DNA of 64,000 nt from a bacterium (GTDB taxonomy: Bacteria > Bacillota > Bacilli > Lactobacillales > Streptococcaceae): contig CAJNCI010000002.1 of the NCBI GenBank assembly GCA_905221215.1, positions 124,001 through 188,000 of the forward strand. The letters run 5' to 3'. Shown here in pieces: positions 28,723 to 37,946 of the stretch; position 1 is the stretch's first letter, and the number at the start of each line of letters is the position of its first letter. The notes below the pieces were generated by a model. The model ran no database searches, was not told the origin of the DNA, and saw nothing but the letters and a program-made list of their open reading frames with translations. Made by a program: the position numbers and the translations under genes.

Positions 28723-29340
28723 CTATTCTGTAATTCTTGTCAGATTCAACTCTTGGGCAACCTGACGTTCTTGTTCTGTTTGTTTGCTTTTTTTATTGTA
28801 GATTTGGCTCTTTTTCAGAAAATCATAGTTGTTCTTCTTTGGAGCAGGTGCTGACACTTCTTCATTCTTGGTAGGGATAGAATTGACTTCTTCCGCCAAG
28901 ATATAATGAGACTGGGTCAATTTTTGACTATATTTCACCAATTCTCCAGGATTTTCCTTTTGGAAAGGCGCTGTCGGTTGATTGCCCTTTCTAACGAGGC
29001 CAGATTGAGAATGACGTCTCGCACGGCTGAAATCCTGAGTTAGATAGTTAGCAGAGCGTTTCTTTTTCAAGTCTGCACGCGCTTCTTCACGCGCCACCTC
29101 CGCATAGCTTTTTCCTTCTTTTTTAACTCCTAAAGGAGCCTTTTTAGGTTTCTCTACTTGCTTTTCAATCGGTTTGACTGGTTTTTCTTCAGTAATAGGA
29201 GCCCATTCTAAATAATTTTTATCTCTATACTCACCCTTAATATTACTGATCAGATCAGACTCATCGTACAAGTTCATGACTGGCATTTCAGTCAACATGA
29301 CCTCGTCATCTGACACCAATGGAAATCGTTCTTGTTTCAT
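28723..29340 (-). CDS. Hydrophilic, probably disordered conserved streptococcal protein
   Basis: 205 residues, function unknown. No TM or signal, very rich in Lys, Glu, Gln and Pro. It has a [19 protein letters not shown] linker and an [20 protein letters not shown] helix with a possible coiled coil. There is a short conserved-looking motif [14 protein letters not shown]. It lies between a SNF2 helicase and murC with its own promoter, so it may be a cell-wall or division accessory, but that is only context. Confidence 0.7.
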   Translation of the reverse strand: MKQERFPLVSDDEVMLTEMPVMNLYDESDLISNIKGEYRDKNYLEWAPITEEKPVKPIEKQVEKPKKAPLGVKKEGKSYAEVAREEARADLKKKRSANYLTQDFSRARRHSQSGLVRKGNQPTAPFQKENPGELVKYSQKLTQSHYILAEEVNSIPTKNEEVSAPAPKKNNYDFLKKSQIYNKKSKQTEQERQVAQELNLTRITE

Positions 29341-29363
29341 TTTCTATTTCCTTTCAACACTTC

Positions 29364-29391
29364 ATTATAGCGTATTGTCTTGATTTTTCAA
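29364..29391 (-). promoter_or_regulatory. Promoter of the 205-residue gene and murC
   Basis: -35 TTGAAA (29386-29391), 16-nt spacer, -10 TATAAT (29364-29369). The -35 overlaps the end of the SNF2 gene. Confidence 0.6.
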
Positions 29392-32300
29392 GTGCTGGCT
29401 TCAGAAATTCCCAAAATTTCTCTAATTTCTGCTAGGGTTAGACTGCCACGTGACTCTGTCCCGTCCAATACTTGTGATACCAGATGTTTCTTTTGTTCTT
29501 GGAGTTCCTGAATTTTTTCTTCAATGGTCCCCTTGGTTACCAAGCGATAGACCTCAACCGTTTCTTCCTGTCCCATCCGATGGGCACGGCCAATAGCTTG
29601 CGCTTCCACCGCAGGATTCCACCAAAGGTCAACCAAGATAACCGTATCAGCACCTGTCAGGTTCAGACCGACCCCACCTGCCTTGAGGGAAATCAGAAAG
29701 GCATCTCTTTCTCCTAGATTAAAGGCCTTGGTCATATCTTGTCTTTCCTTGGCTGGGGTTGAACCTGTAATTTTAAAGGAAGTCAAGCCCAAGTCTGGCA
29801 GTTCTTGTTCTATTTTCTCCAACATTCCCTTGAACTGAGAAAAAATCAAGACACGGTGTCCCCCGTCTGCCACCTGTACCAGCAGGTCTCGGAGACTATC
29901 CAGTTTGCCACTAGCTCCCTGATAATCCTCCATAAAGAGGGCAGGCGTATCACAGATTTGGCGCAAGCGCATCAGACCAGATAAGATTTCCACACGACTT
30001 CGCTGAAATTCCTGATCTGACACTTGAGCCAGACGGTCTCGCATCTGTTGCAACTGGGCTAGGTAGATAGCCTTTTGCTGGTCTTCCAGTTCATTCTTAT
30101 AAACCACTTCGATTAAGTCTGGCAATTCAGTCAGAACTTCTTCTTTCTTGCGCCGCATGACGAAAGGCTTGATAAACTGAGCCACGCGCTCAGCTGGCAA
30201 TTTCATAAATTCTTTCTTACTTGGCAAGAGTCCTAGCATAACGATTTGGAAAATAGACCACAACTCACCCAGATGATTTTCAATAGGAGTCCCTGACAAG
30301 GCAAAGACGGACGGCACCACAAATTGTCTCAAGGTCTGGGCAATCTTGGTCTGGGCATTTTTCATGACTTGTGCCTCATCTAAGAAAAGGAAGTCAAAGG
30401 CCATCCCCTGATAAAGCTCACTGTCCTGACGGAAGGTGGCATAGCTAGTCACATAAATTTGATGGCTTTCGGCTAGAATCTCTTCACGACTAGCTTTCAA
30501 ACCATGAACAACAGCCACATCCAACTGTGGGGCAAATTTCTGAAACTCATCCGCCCAGTTGTAGATCAAACCTGACGGAGCTAAAATCAATACTCGACTT
30601 TCTTTTGTCACTTGGCTGGTCAAAAAAGCAATGGTCTGGAGGGTTTTCCCCAATCCCATATCATCAGCCAAAATCCCACCAAAACCATAATGATGGAGCA
30701 TTTGCAACCAGCCGATTCCCTTTTCCTGATAATCTCGCAAATCAGCCTGAACCTGAGTTGCTTGTCGAGGAAAGTCCTCTGGATGCGTCAAATCGTGGGC
30801 CAGACTCTGGAATTCTTGTGAAAAAGAAACACGGTCTCGCCCCTCAAAAAGATGGGCTAAACTGTAGGCCAAGGATTTACGAGCCTGCAAGGAGCCATCT
30901 TTTAATTCAAACTGCCCCAGTTCCTGTAAATTTTGGCGAATCTTCTTGGTTTCTTCATCGAAAAAGTAGACTTGATTGGACGAATCAATGTAAAAATCTT
31001 GATTATCAACCAAGGCCTGCATGGCTTGGTCAATTTCCTCCTGGGCAATATCTTGAAAATCAAACTGTATTTCCAAGAGTCCTCCCTTGGAAGCAATCTG
31101 TACTTGAGGGCTCGCTAGGTTATAAAGTTCTTCTAACCTGTCTGAACGGTCAACATTCCCCAGTTTTTCAAAGACTGGAATGATGTCATGGAAGAAATGA
31201 TAGATGGACTCAGCTTTTAAGGCCTGGCGCCAAGACTGAAAGTCTGCTTCAAAGCCCGCTACCAAACAGACTTGGAAAACTCTTTCTTCTAAGTCAGCAT
31301 CACTCGAAAAGGGCAATTCTTCTAGCTCTTGTCGGCTAGATACCTGTCTATCCCCGTAATCAAACTGGATTTCTAGACGAATCCGATTGTCCTCTTCCCT
31401 GTCAAAATAAAACGATGGAGAAAAAGTTTTGATTTGTAACCGTTCCGGAGCTGAGACAGTTCCCATCTGGCCAAAAAGAGTCAGACAAGAAGCTAACTTA
31501 TCGCGGTCACTGCTATCAAATTGCAGGTGTTTTTTCCCATGTTGATCCAAAGGTAACGCTTTGATTTCCTTGAGAAGACGCATCTGCTGGTCTGTTAGAA
31601 AATAAACCTGTCCTTTATGAAACAGCACAGCTCCCTGATAAAAGACATTGACCCTGGGGCTCTCACTGATTTCCATTTCAAAATAATCCGAGTATTCTGT
31701 TACTGTAAAGGCAAAGAGATTGGCACCAGCATGCATATCCTGAAAAAGTAGATTCTGGTAGCTATTCACTTGGTGGTCAAATTGAAAATGGGGTAAGGCC
31801 ATCAGTAAATTCACACCCTGCTCAAAAAAGGTCAGAGGAAAAAAGAGGTGCCGACCTTGATTTTGGAAAAAGAGGTCTGGAGCCTGTCCTTCCTCCATCA
31901 GTCCCCGCAAGAAAGTCAGAAGTTCTTGGCTGGCCTCATCAAAGGCTTCCCAAGACAAGGACTCCTCATAAATCTTGCCAATCATATAAGACTTTCTCTG
32001 CTCGACAATCCTTAAAAAGAGTGGAATGTCTCGAATGACATAGTATTTTTGGCTATTGATTTGGCCAATTCTCAGGGTCCACAAGATATAATTGGTTCCT
32101 GCTTCCACCTGACCCACAGCCGACAACTCATAAGCTTGGTCTGATTTTGGAGATAAAATTCGATCCAAAAACTTGCCTCCCAAGGTCACCTTGGTTTCAA
32201 CGGCCTCTTTTTCTTCATGACCTTCTTCCAGACTCTGCAAGATTTTCTGGCCACGCTCATCATTTTTTAGAAAATGCTCCAGTGCTGCCAAATGCACACA

Positions 32301-32486
32301 GTAGCCCCTCTTTTGGAAAAAATCGCAAGCACAAAAAACCAAATCATCCTCTAAACTATAGCGGAGTTCTTCTTCTGCAACGCGAGCGTAGAGCCGATTA
32401 TTCTTTTCCTTGATGATGTCAACCTTACCAGTTTCATAAAGGGCAACGCCTTCGATACGGACTTTGCCCGGAATCAATTTAGCCAT
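29388..32486 (-). CDS. SNF2-family DEAD/DEAH helicase with SWIM zinc finger
   Basis: 1032 residues. A SWIM zinc finger lies at about 50-68 (CACDFFQKRGYCVH). A large SNF2-associated region follows to about 560. The ATPase core has DDMGLGKTLQT (Walker A), LDEAQ (motif II), LSGTPIEN (motif III), SQFKGMLEKIE, GGVGLNLTGADTV and RAHRMGQ (motif VI). A bacterial Swi2/Snf2 ATPase probably acts on DNA-protein complexes; its exact role is unknown. It is followed by the murC cluster, as in pneumococcus. Confidence 0.92.
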   Translation of the reverse strand: MAKLIPGKVRIEGVALYETGKVDIIKEKNNRLYARVAEEELRYSLEDDLVFCACDFFQKRGYCVHLAALEHFLKNDERGQKILQSLEEGHEEKEAVETKVTLGGKFLDRILSPKSDQAYELSAVGQVEAGTNYILWTLRIGQINSQKYYVIRDIPLFLRIVEQRKSYMIGKIYEESLSWEAFDEASQELLTFLRGLMEEGQAPDLFFQNQGRHLFFPLTFFEQGVNLLMALPHFQFDHQVNSYQNLLFQDMHAGANLFAFTVTEYSDYFEMEISESPRVNVFYQGAVLFHKGQVYFLTDQQMRLLKEIKALPLDQHGKKHLQFDSSDRDKLASCLTLFGQMGTVSAPERLQIKTFSPSFYFDREEDNRIRLEIQFDYGDRQVSSRQELEELPFSSDADLEERVFQVCLVAGFEADFQSWRQALKAESIYHFFHDIIPVFEKLGNVDRSDRLEELYNLASPQVQIASKGGLLEIQFDFQDIAQEEIDQAMQALVDNQDFYIDSSNQVYFFDEETKKIRQNLQELGQFELKDGSLQARKSLAYSLAHLFEGRDRVSFSQEFQSLAHDLTHPEDFPRQATQVQADLRDYQEKGIGWLQMLHHYGFGGILADDMGLGKTLQTIAFLTSQVTKESRVLILAPSGLIYNWADEFQKFAPQLDVAVVHGLKASREEILAESHQIYVTSYATFRQDSELYQGMAFDFLFLDEAQVMKNAQTKIAQTLRQFVVPSVFALSGTPIENHLGELWSIFQIVMLGLLPSKKEFMKLPAERVAQFIKPFVMRRKKEEVLTELPDLIEVVYKNELEDQQKAIYLAQLQQMRDRLAQVSDQEFQRSRVEILSGLMRLRQICDTPALFMEDYQGASGKLDSLRDLLVQVADGGHRVLIFSQFKGMLEKIEQELPDLGLTSFKITGSTPAKERQDMTKAFNLGERDAFLISLKAGGVGLNLTGADTVILVDLWWNPAVEAQAIGRAHRMGQEETVEVYRLVTKGTIEEKIQELQEQKKHLVSQVLDGTESRGSLTLAEIREILGISEAST

Positions 32487-32511
32487 ATTTTCACCTTTAC
32501 CTTATCTTTTT

Positions 32512-32520
32512 ATTATACCA
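32512..32520 (-). promoter_or_regulatory. Extended -10 promoter of the SNF2 gene
   Basis: TGGTATAAT, 25 nt upstream of the ATG. AAGGTG serves as the RBS. Confidence 0.55.
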
Positions 32521-32539
32521 TATTTTCGCCTATGAAAAT

Positions 32540-32572
32540 AGCCTTCTAGGAATACTTTTCTCCTAGAAGGCT
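32540..32572 (-). terminator. Terminator of metB-patB
   Basis: Perfect 12-bp stem AGCCTTCTAGGA / TCCTAGAAGGCT with a 9-nt loop, followed by ATTTTC on the minus strand. Confidence 0.75.
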
Positions 32573-32578
32573 GGATTT

Positions 32579-33745
32579 TTAAAGTTTAGCAAAAGTCGTC
32601 ACAATCCGCTGACAGACTTCTTGCAGCAGAGATTTAGGCATGGCTACATTGAGGCGGGCATGGAGACTTCCTTCCTCTCCAAAATCCAAACCACGGTTCA
32701 AAATAACCTTGGCTTCATTTCTCAAAAGCTCTTGCAATTTTTCATCAGTCAGGTCATAGGCTGAAAAATCAAGCCAAATCAAGTAGGTTCCTTGCGGTTT
32801 CATGACCTTGATTTTAGTCTCTTTTCCAAATAGATCGACCACATAATTGATATGGTCTTCAAAGACTTGCTTGAGTTCTCCCAGCCAATCCTTCCCATAG
32901 CGATAGGCAGCTTCTGTCGCCAAATAACCCAAGCCTGAAATTTCATGCTGATTATTAGCCAACTGGCGTTTCTGGTAAGCCACTCTCAACTTAGGATTTT
33001 CAATAACTGCATAGGAATTTTTTGTCCCAGCGATGTTAAAGGTTTTAGTAGCACTAGTCAAGACAATAGCAAATTCTTTAAAGTCAGGGTTGATGGTATT
33101 GAAGGAATGATGCTTGTGACCAAAGAGAGCCAAATCTTGGTGAATCTCATCTGAAACCAAGAAAACACCGTGTTTTTGGCAGAGTTGGCCAATCTTCTCC
33201 AACACTTCTTTTTCCCAAACACGTCCACCAGGATTGTGTGGGTTACAAAGGATATAGAGTTTGACATCCTCTTCTACCAAATCCTTCTCCAACTTCTCAA
33301 AGTCAATCTCAAACAGACCATCCTTTTCCACCAAAGAATTAGTAATCAACCTGCGGTTATTTAACTTGACACTGCGAGCAAAAGGCGGATAGACAGGTGT
33401 GTTAATCAGAACTGCTTCGCCTTCTTTTGTAAAGGCTTGAATAGCTGTTGAAATAGCTGGTACTACACCCTCAATAAAGACAAGGGCCTCTTTGTCAAAG
33501 TGGTAACCGTGTTGTGTAGCTTCCCACTTTTGAACTTCCTTAATTAAATCATCACTGGCATAGGTATAGCCATAAACCAGTTGGTCTGCGTAAGTCTGCA
33601 CGGCTTGGCGGATTTCAGGCAAAACTACAAAGTCCATATCCGCTATCCAAGCTGGTAGGACTTCGTTATCCGTTTCTGCCTCTTTCCATTTATAGGTATG
33701 GTGCCCTAAACGATTGGGCAGGCTTGTAAAATCATATTTTCCCAT
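32579..33745 (-). CDS. patB: PatB/MalY-type cystathionine beta-lyase
   Basis: A PLP enzyme splitting cystathionine, or other C-S bonds, to homocysteine or thiols. 388 residues from ATG 33745. Motifs: WIADMDF, YGYTYA, NPHNPGGRVW, VSDEIHQDL and PLP lysine in SATKTFNIAGTKN. ATG 33745 follows AAGGA and starts 7 nt after metB. An ATG at 33784 would lie inside metB and add unrelated residues. Co-transcribed with metB under a methionine-type operator. Confidence 0.9.
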   Translation of the reverse strand: MGKYDFTSLPNRLGHHTYKWKEAETDNEVLPAWIADMDFVVLPEIRQAVQTYADQLVYGYTYASDDLIKEVQKWEATQHGYHFDKEALVFIEGVVPAISTAIQAFTKEGEAVLINTPVYPPFARSVKLNNRRLITNSLVEKDGLFEIDFEKLEKDLVEEDVKLYILCNPHNPGGRVWEKEVLEKIGQLCQKHGVFLVSDEIHQDLALFGHKHHSFNTINPDFKEFAIVLTSATKTFNIAGTKNSYAVIENPKLRVAYQKRQLANNQHEISGLGYLATEAAYRYGKDWLGELKQVFEDHINYVVDLFGKETKIKVMKPQGTYLIWLDFSAYDLTDEKLQELLRNEAKVILNRGLDFGEEGSLHARLNVAMPKSLLQEVCQRIVTTFAKL

Positions 33746-33752
33746 CTTTGTC

Positions 33753-34847
33753 TTATCCTTCCAAAGCTTGGCGCAAATCTGCAATCAAATCTCTAGCATC
33801 CTCAATCCCGATTGATAAGCGCAAGAGGTCATCTGTCAAACCATAAGAATGGCGCACTTCTGCTGGAATATCAGCGTGAGTTTGTGTCGTTGGATAGGTG
33901 ATAAGACTTTCTACCCCACCTAAACTTTCCGCAAAAGAGAAGACTTTTAGGCTGTTCAAGATATGCGGAATGCGTGTTTCATCCGCTACTTTAAAGGAAA
34001 TCATACCCCCACGACCAGTGTAAAGAACTTCCTTAACTGCTGGAGAATCCTTCAAAAAGGCAACCACTTCTTGGGCATTGGCTGTTGAGCGCTCCATACG
34101 AAGAGACAAGGTCTTGAGACCACGAATCAATTGATAACTGTCAAATGGCGACAAAACTGCTCCTGTCGTATTGAGATTGTAAAAGAGTTTCTCGTATAGT
34201 TCTAAACTATTGGTCACAACCACTCCAGCCAAGACATCATTGTGGCCTGCTAGATACTTGGTCGCTGAATGCAAAACGATATCTGCTCCATCTTCAATCG
34301 GACGTTGGTAGATAGGGCTATAGAAGGTATTGTCCACCACTACTTTGGCACCCTTAGCATGAGCCAATTTTGCTAGTTTTTCGATATCAAATTCCAACAT
34401 CAAGGGATTGGTTGGTGTTTCGATATAGAGAACATCCACGTCCTTTTCTAACTCGGCAATCAACTCCTCTTCTGTATTGGCATAGGTAAAATGGAATCGA
34501 CCTTCCTGCTCCACTTGGTTGAACCAGCGGAAAGAACCTCCGTAAAGGTCACGCACTGCTAAAACCTTACTACCTACCGGAAAGACGCTAAAGGCCAAGA
34601 CAATTGCTGACATCCCTGAGCTAGTCGCTAGGGCATAATCTGCTGACTCAATAGCTGCCAAGACTTCTTCAGCCTTGCTACGAGTCGGGTTTTTGGTACG
34701 CGTATAATCAAAACCAGTAGACTGACCAAACTCTGGGTGCTGATAGGTCGTTGAAAAATGTAGCGGTGTTACCAAAGCTCCTGTCGCTTCATCTGACTTA
34801 ATACCCGCCTGGGCTAAAATTGTGTTAATGTGTAATTCCTTGCTCAT
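33753..34847 (-). CDS. metB: Trans-sulfuration PLP enzyme (cystathionine gamma-synthase / beta-lyase family)
   Basis: 364 residues of the Cys/Met-metabolism PLP family. TTYQHPEFGQSTGFDYTRT, YIETPTNPLM, VVDNTF and PLP lysine in HSATKYLAGHNDV are visible, and the C-terminus has RLSIGIED. MetB and MetC activities cannot be separated by sequence alone; pairing with PatB favours the gamma-synthase step. GGAGG lies 6 nt before ATG 34847. Confidence 0.88.
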   Translation of the reverse strand: MSKELHINTILAQAGIKSDEATGALVTPLHFSTTYQHPEFGQSTGFDYTRTKNPTRSKAEEVLAAIESADYALATSSGMSAIVLAFSVFPVGSKVLAVRDLYGGSFRWFNQVEQEGRFHFTYANTEEELIAELEKDVDVLYIETPTNPLMLEFDIEKLAKLAHAKGAKVVVDNTFYSPIYQRPIEDGADIVLHSATKYLAGHNDVLAGVVVTNSLELYEKLFYNLNTTGAVLSPFDSYQLIRGLKTLSLRMERSTANAQEVVAFLKDSPAVKEVLYTGRGGMISFKVADETRIPHILNSLKVFSFAESLGGVESLITYPTTQTHADIPAEVRHSYGLTDDLLRLSIGIEDARDLIADLRQALEG

Positions 34848-34873
34848 ACAATACCTCCAAATCTATAGTAACT

Positions 34874-34882
34874 ATTGTACCA
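34874..34882 (-). promoter_or_regulatory. Extended -10 promoter of metB-patB
   Basis: TGGTACAAT with no clear -35. Weak core elements fit an activator-dependent promoter; the palindrome at 34923-34941 lies 40-60 bp upstream. Confidence 0.5.
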
Positions 34883-34922
34883 CTTATTTTCATCAACTCA
34901 TTTTCTTCTTTTCAAGAGCTAG

Positions 34923-34941
34923 CTATAGTTTCAAACTATAG
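34923..34941. promoter_or_regulatory. Perfect palindrome matching a streptococcal MET-box
   Basis: CTATAGTTTCAAACTATAG is a perfect 9-1-9 palindrome. It matches the MetR/MtaR MET-box (TATAGTTT-N-AAACTATA) described for streptococcal methionine genes, as I remember it. Its place upstream of a weak promoter of trans-sulfuration genes fits LysR-type activation. Confidence 0.7.
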
Positions 34942-34960
34942 ACTAAGCTAGTAAAGCTAA

Positions 34961-34992
34961 AAAAGAATCCAGAAAATACTCCAGATTCTTTT
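34961..34992 (-). terminator. Terminator of the 151-residue gene
   Basis: Minus-strand stem AAGAATCTGG / CCAG-ATTCTT-type pairing followed by TTTTTT. It lies about 20 nt after the stop. Confidence 0.7.
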
Positions 34993-35012
34993 GTGAAAAT
35001 GATTGCTAGTGC

Positions 35013-35468
35013 TTACTTGGACCGAAAGAAATCCTGTTGAGCTAAATAGTCATAATGCTCTTTGTTAAATTGATATTGGCCCACACGCTGACTAACCTGA
35101 CCGACATCCACGGAAAACATATAGGCTTCATTTTGATAGTTCCAGTTCAGCCTAACTGTATTCAAGACTGGCTTATAAGTAAAATCTTTAACTTGATTCC
35201 AAGGCATCTCAAGGACTTGACTAAAACGTTTCTCAGTTACATCGCTAATGTCCATCAAGTAGATTCCCTTAGGTGTGAATGCCAGAATCTTAGGCTTCAC
35301 ACTCGACTGAACATAGTAACTTCCTCCTACAACAAAGAAATCAATAAAGGATTTCAACCATGTCTTTTTCTTGAAAGCCATCAGAAAATTCTTTTGCCCT
35401 TCAATGCGACAAGTTGACAGAAATGATGCAATCTGTTTTTCTGTTGCAAACTCCATAATAGCGCCCAT
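35013..35468 (-). CDS. Conserved hypothetical protein (possible PH-like fold)
   Basis: 151 residues, no signal peptide and one weak hydrophobic stretch near 42-58 (FIDFFVVGGSYYV). The alternation ILAFTPKGIYLMDIS ... QVLEMPWNQVKDFTYKP resembles bacterial PH-like domains, but I cannot confirm a family. ATG 35468 has GGAGG at good spacing. Its leader is about 190 nt with a hairpin. Function unknown. Confidence 0.6.
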   Translation of the reverse strand: MGAIMEFATEKQIASFLSTCRIEGQKNFLMAFKKKTWLKSFIDFFVVGGSYYVQSSVKPKILAFTPKGIYLMDISDVTEKRFSQVLEMPWNQVKDFTYKPVLNTVRLNWNYQNEAYMFSVDVGQVSQRVGQYQFNKEHYDYLAQQDFFRSK

Positions 35469-35781
35469 GATGTTACCTCCATAACGATTAGTAAATAGGC
35501 AAATAAGAACTCTTCACATAAAAGAAGAACTTATCATTTGTTGCATTTTATCTTACTTTTCCAGTAGATGACACCCCTCCTATAACTTTAATTTAATATA
35601 TGTATAATTCGATTAGCTATGAGAGACTTTTGGAAATAGCGTCTCACGTTTTTCTTATATTCATTATAACATAAATCTAGTAAACAAATTAAAAAATGTA
35701 AGCACTTTTCTTCCAAATTTTCCATCATTCTATATAAAAACGACAGCTTCTTTCGAAACCATCGTTTTTCTTGAAAAATCC
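35469..35781. other. Intergenic leader and terminator region between aliB and the 151-residue gene
   Basis: 313 bp without a gene. From right to left it holds the aliB terminator, an extended -10 box TGTTATAAT at 35663-35671, a leader hairpin (GTGAGAC/GTCTCTC-type, 35620-35648) and AT-rich sequence up to the RBS. The hairpin's flanking T's lie on the plus strand, so it is not an obvious terminator for the minus-strand gene. Confidence 0.5.
35736..35769 (-). terminator. aliB terminator
   Basis: Stem AAAAACGA / TCGTTTTT enclosing an inner GGTTTC-GAAA-GAAGCT hairpin. T's follow on the minus strand. Confidence 0.75.
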
Positions 35782-37740
35782 TTATTTGACATGTTTTGCC
35801 AATTCTTCTTGGGCTTTTTTATTGGATTCTTCTTTTTCTTTCAGCCATTTTTCTTTGGCTTTTTCATATTCGTCTTTTGTGACTGTCTTATCTTGTACTT
35901 TGAGGTATTTATATGATTCGATACCTTTATTACCAGCTAATGAATATGGTTCTGAGAAAGGAACAGTTTTTCTCAATACTGGTGTTCCACCCTTAGAAAC
36001 ATTTGGAATTGCTAAAGCACTATCTACCAACCAAGCTTGGATCTCAGCATATTTTTCATAGCGTTTCGCAAGATCTTGTTCCTTATTAGCTTCTTCCAAC
36101 ATTTGAGTGTAGACATCCAATCCAACAGCCTTGGCCTTGTCATTGGCTTCACCTGGCTCTAAACCTAGATTTTGCATCAGACCACCAGAATGAACATTAA
36201 AGACATCAAGATAGGTTGAAGGATCTTGGTAATCAGGACCCCAACCACCGTTGTAAAGATCATAATCCTTCTGAGCTGCTGTCTGAGCCAAATAGCTTGT
36301 ATTATCATAATCTTCAGTAGTGAGTTGTTGAATATCAATTACAACATTTTCTGCACCTAAAGCCGCCTCAATAGATTGCTTCATAGAATTTGCCTCTTGG
36401 ACACCCTTTTTAGCAGCTTGGTCAACTGTCATGTCCAAGTGGATAGGGAATTGAACTCCTTTAGCTTGGAGTTCTTTCTTAGCTTCAGCAAATTTGGCTT
36501 TAGCTTTTTCAGCATTGTAGTATGGATCCTGAGCATCCGCAAAGTTGATTCCTTGCCATTCTTTACCATAATTGACCATCTTAGAGGCTACTACTTCACC
36601 AAAGTCTTTTCCGTTGATACTTACGAAGTTTGGAGGAACGACGAGGTTACGCAAAATCTTAGTTGCCCCCTCTTCTCCTTGAGATTGAGCCCCGTATGCT
36701 GTACGGTCATAGGCAAAATTAATGGCTTGACGGAAGTTTTTATTAAGGACTGCTTCTTGAGTCGATTTCTTTTCAGCATCACTTGTCTTGGAAGTGAATT
36801 TATAAGATTTTCTATCAAGGTTAAAGTTTAAGAAGTAAGAAGTGGCATCTTGCAAGCTATAGATGATATTATCCTTATTCTTCTCTTTAATGCCTTCAAA
36901 GCTTGAGCTATTTGGATAGAGACGAGCGTAGCTATAGGCTCCCTCTACATAGTTACGAGCCAGTGCATCTTGGTCACTACCATCATAATAGGCCAATTTG
37001 ACATCATCTACAAAGACATTTTTAGCATCCCAGTAGTTAGGATTTTTCTTGAATTCGATAACTGATTTTGAAACAAAGGATTTCATCAAGAAAGGTCCAT
37101 TATACAAAATGCTAGACGGGTCTACCTTCCCAAAATCGTCTCCTTTTGATTTCAAGAAATCCGCATTAACTGGGAAAAGAATGGTTGAGGTTGTTTTTGA
37201 GTTCCAGTAAGATTCTGGTCGTGTCAAAGTATATTGAACGGTTTGGTCATCAAGAGCCTTAACTCCGACAGTTGAAAAGTCGCTTGTTTTACCGTTAATG
37301 TAATCATCCAAACCTGCTACGGATTCTTGCACTAAGTACAAAGCTTCTGATTTTTTATCAGCTGCATATTTCAAACCAGTGACAAAATCTTGGGCAGTTA
37401 CGGGAGCATATTCATCTCCATCTGCAGTATACCATTTAGCATCTTTACGCAGTTTGTAAGTATAGGTCAAACCGTCTTGAGAAACACTCCAATCCTCTGC
37501 CAAGGACGGGACATAGTTCCCATATTGGTCATTTTCCATGAGACCATCTACCAGATTGGTCACAATATCATTGGTTGTTGCACGATTTTCTGCTAGATAG
37601 TTCAAACTTGATGGGTCACTTACGTAAACATAGTTATATGTTTTTGACGCTGTGCTAGAATTTCCACAGGCACTTAATAAAATACCTGCACTTAACACGA
37701 CACCTGCAAGCGTTGCATACTTGGCCTTAGACTTTTTCAT
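35782..37740 (-). CDS. aliB: Oligopeptide-binding lipoprotein AliB-like
   Basis: Captures peptides at the cell surface for the Ami oligopeptide ABC transporter. 652 residues. The lipoprotein signal has lipobox LSAC with Cys25. The mature part is an SBP family 5 protein (NYVYVSDPSSLNYL, LAEDWSVSQDGLTYTYKLR, NFRQAINFAYDR). No transporter genes are adjacent, as usual for AliA/AliB, which share the Ami permease. A strong promoter precedes it. Confidence 0.92.
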   Translation of the reverse strand: MKKSKAKYATLAGVVLSAGILLSACGNSSTASKTYNYVYVSDPSSLNYLAENRATTNDIVTNLVDGLMENDQYGNYVPSLAEDWSVSQDGLTYTYKLRKDAKWYTADGDEYAPVTAQDFVTGLKYAADKKSEALYLVQESVAGLDDYINGKTSDFSTVGVKALDDQTVQYTLTRPESYWNSKTTSTILFPVNADFLKSKGDDFGKVDPSSILYNGPFLMKSFVSKSVIEFKKNPNYWDAKNVFVDDVKLAYYDGSDQDALARNYVEGAYSYARLYPNSSSFEGIKEKNKDNIIYSLQDATSYFLNFNLDRKSYKFTSKTSDAEKKSTQEAVLNKNFRQAINFAYDRTAYGAQSQGEEGATKILRNLVVPPNFVSINGKDFGEVVASKMVNYGKEWQGINFADAQDPYYNAEKAKAKFAEAKKELQAKGVQFPIHLDMTVDQAAKKGVQEANSMKQSIEAALGAENVVIDIQQLTTEDYDNTSYLAQTAAQKDYDLYNGGWGPDYQDPSTYLDVFNVHSGGLMQNLGLEPGEANDKAKAVGLDVYTQMLEEANKEQDLAKRYEKYAEIQAWLVDSALAIPNVSKGGTPVLRKTVPFSEPYSLAGNKGIESYKYLKVQDKTVTKDEYEKAKEKWLKEKEESNKKAQEELAKHVK

Positions 37741-37772
37741 TTCCAGAACCTCCTGATTTAAATATTTGTTTT

Positions 37773-37801
37773 ATTATACAGACTAACTACTTTTTAGTCA
37801 A
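37773..37801 (-). promoter_or_regulatory. aliB promoter
   Basis: -35 TTGACT (37796-37801), 17-nt spacer, -10 TATAAT (37773-37778). A short leader ends at AGGAGG. Confidence 0.85.
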
Positions 37802-37876
37802 GTGTTTTTTGACATAAAATTCAATTACTTTCGTTATTTATTCTCTGTTTTACATTTTATATCCAATTCTAACAAT

Positions 37877-37929
37877 AAAAAATGAATAAGAGAGTGCTTT
37901 GATTTTTAAAAAACTCAACTTATTCATTT
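37877..37929 (-). terminator. Terminator of the flippase gene
   Basis: AATGAATAAG and CTTATTCATT arms about 28 nt apart, followed by TTTTATTG on the minus strand. The long loop makes it less certain. Confidence 0.55.
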
Positions 37930-37946
37930 TATTTATAAATTATTTT

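Noticed and set aside
30527..31183. 218-codon plus-strand frame within the SNF2 helicase gene
   Set aside because: It is antisense to an intact helicase with clear motifs, has no RBS or promoter and has a random-looking composition.
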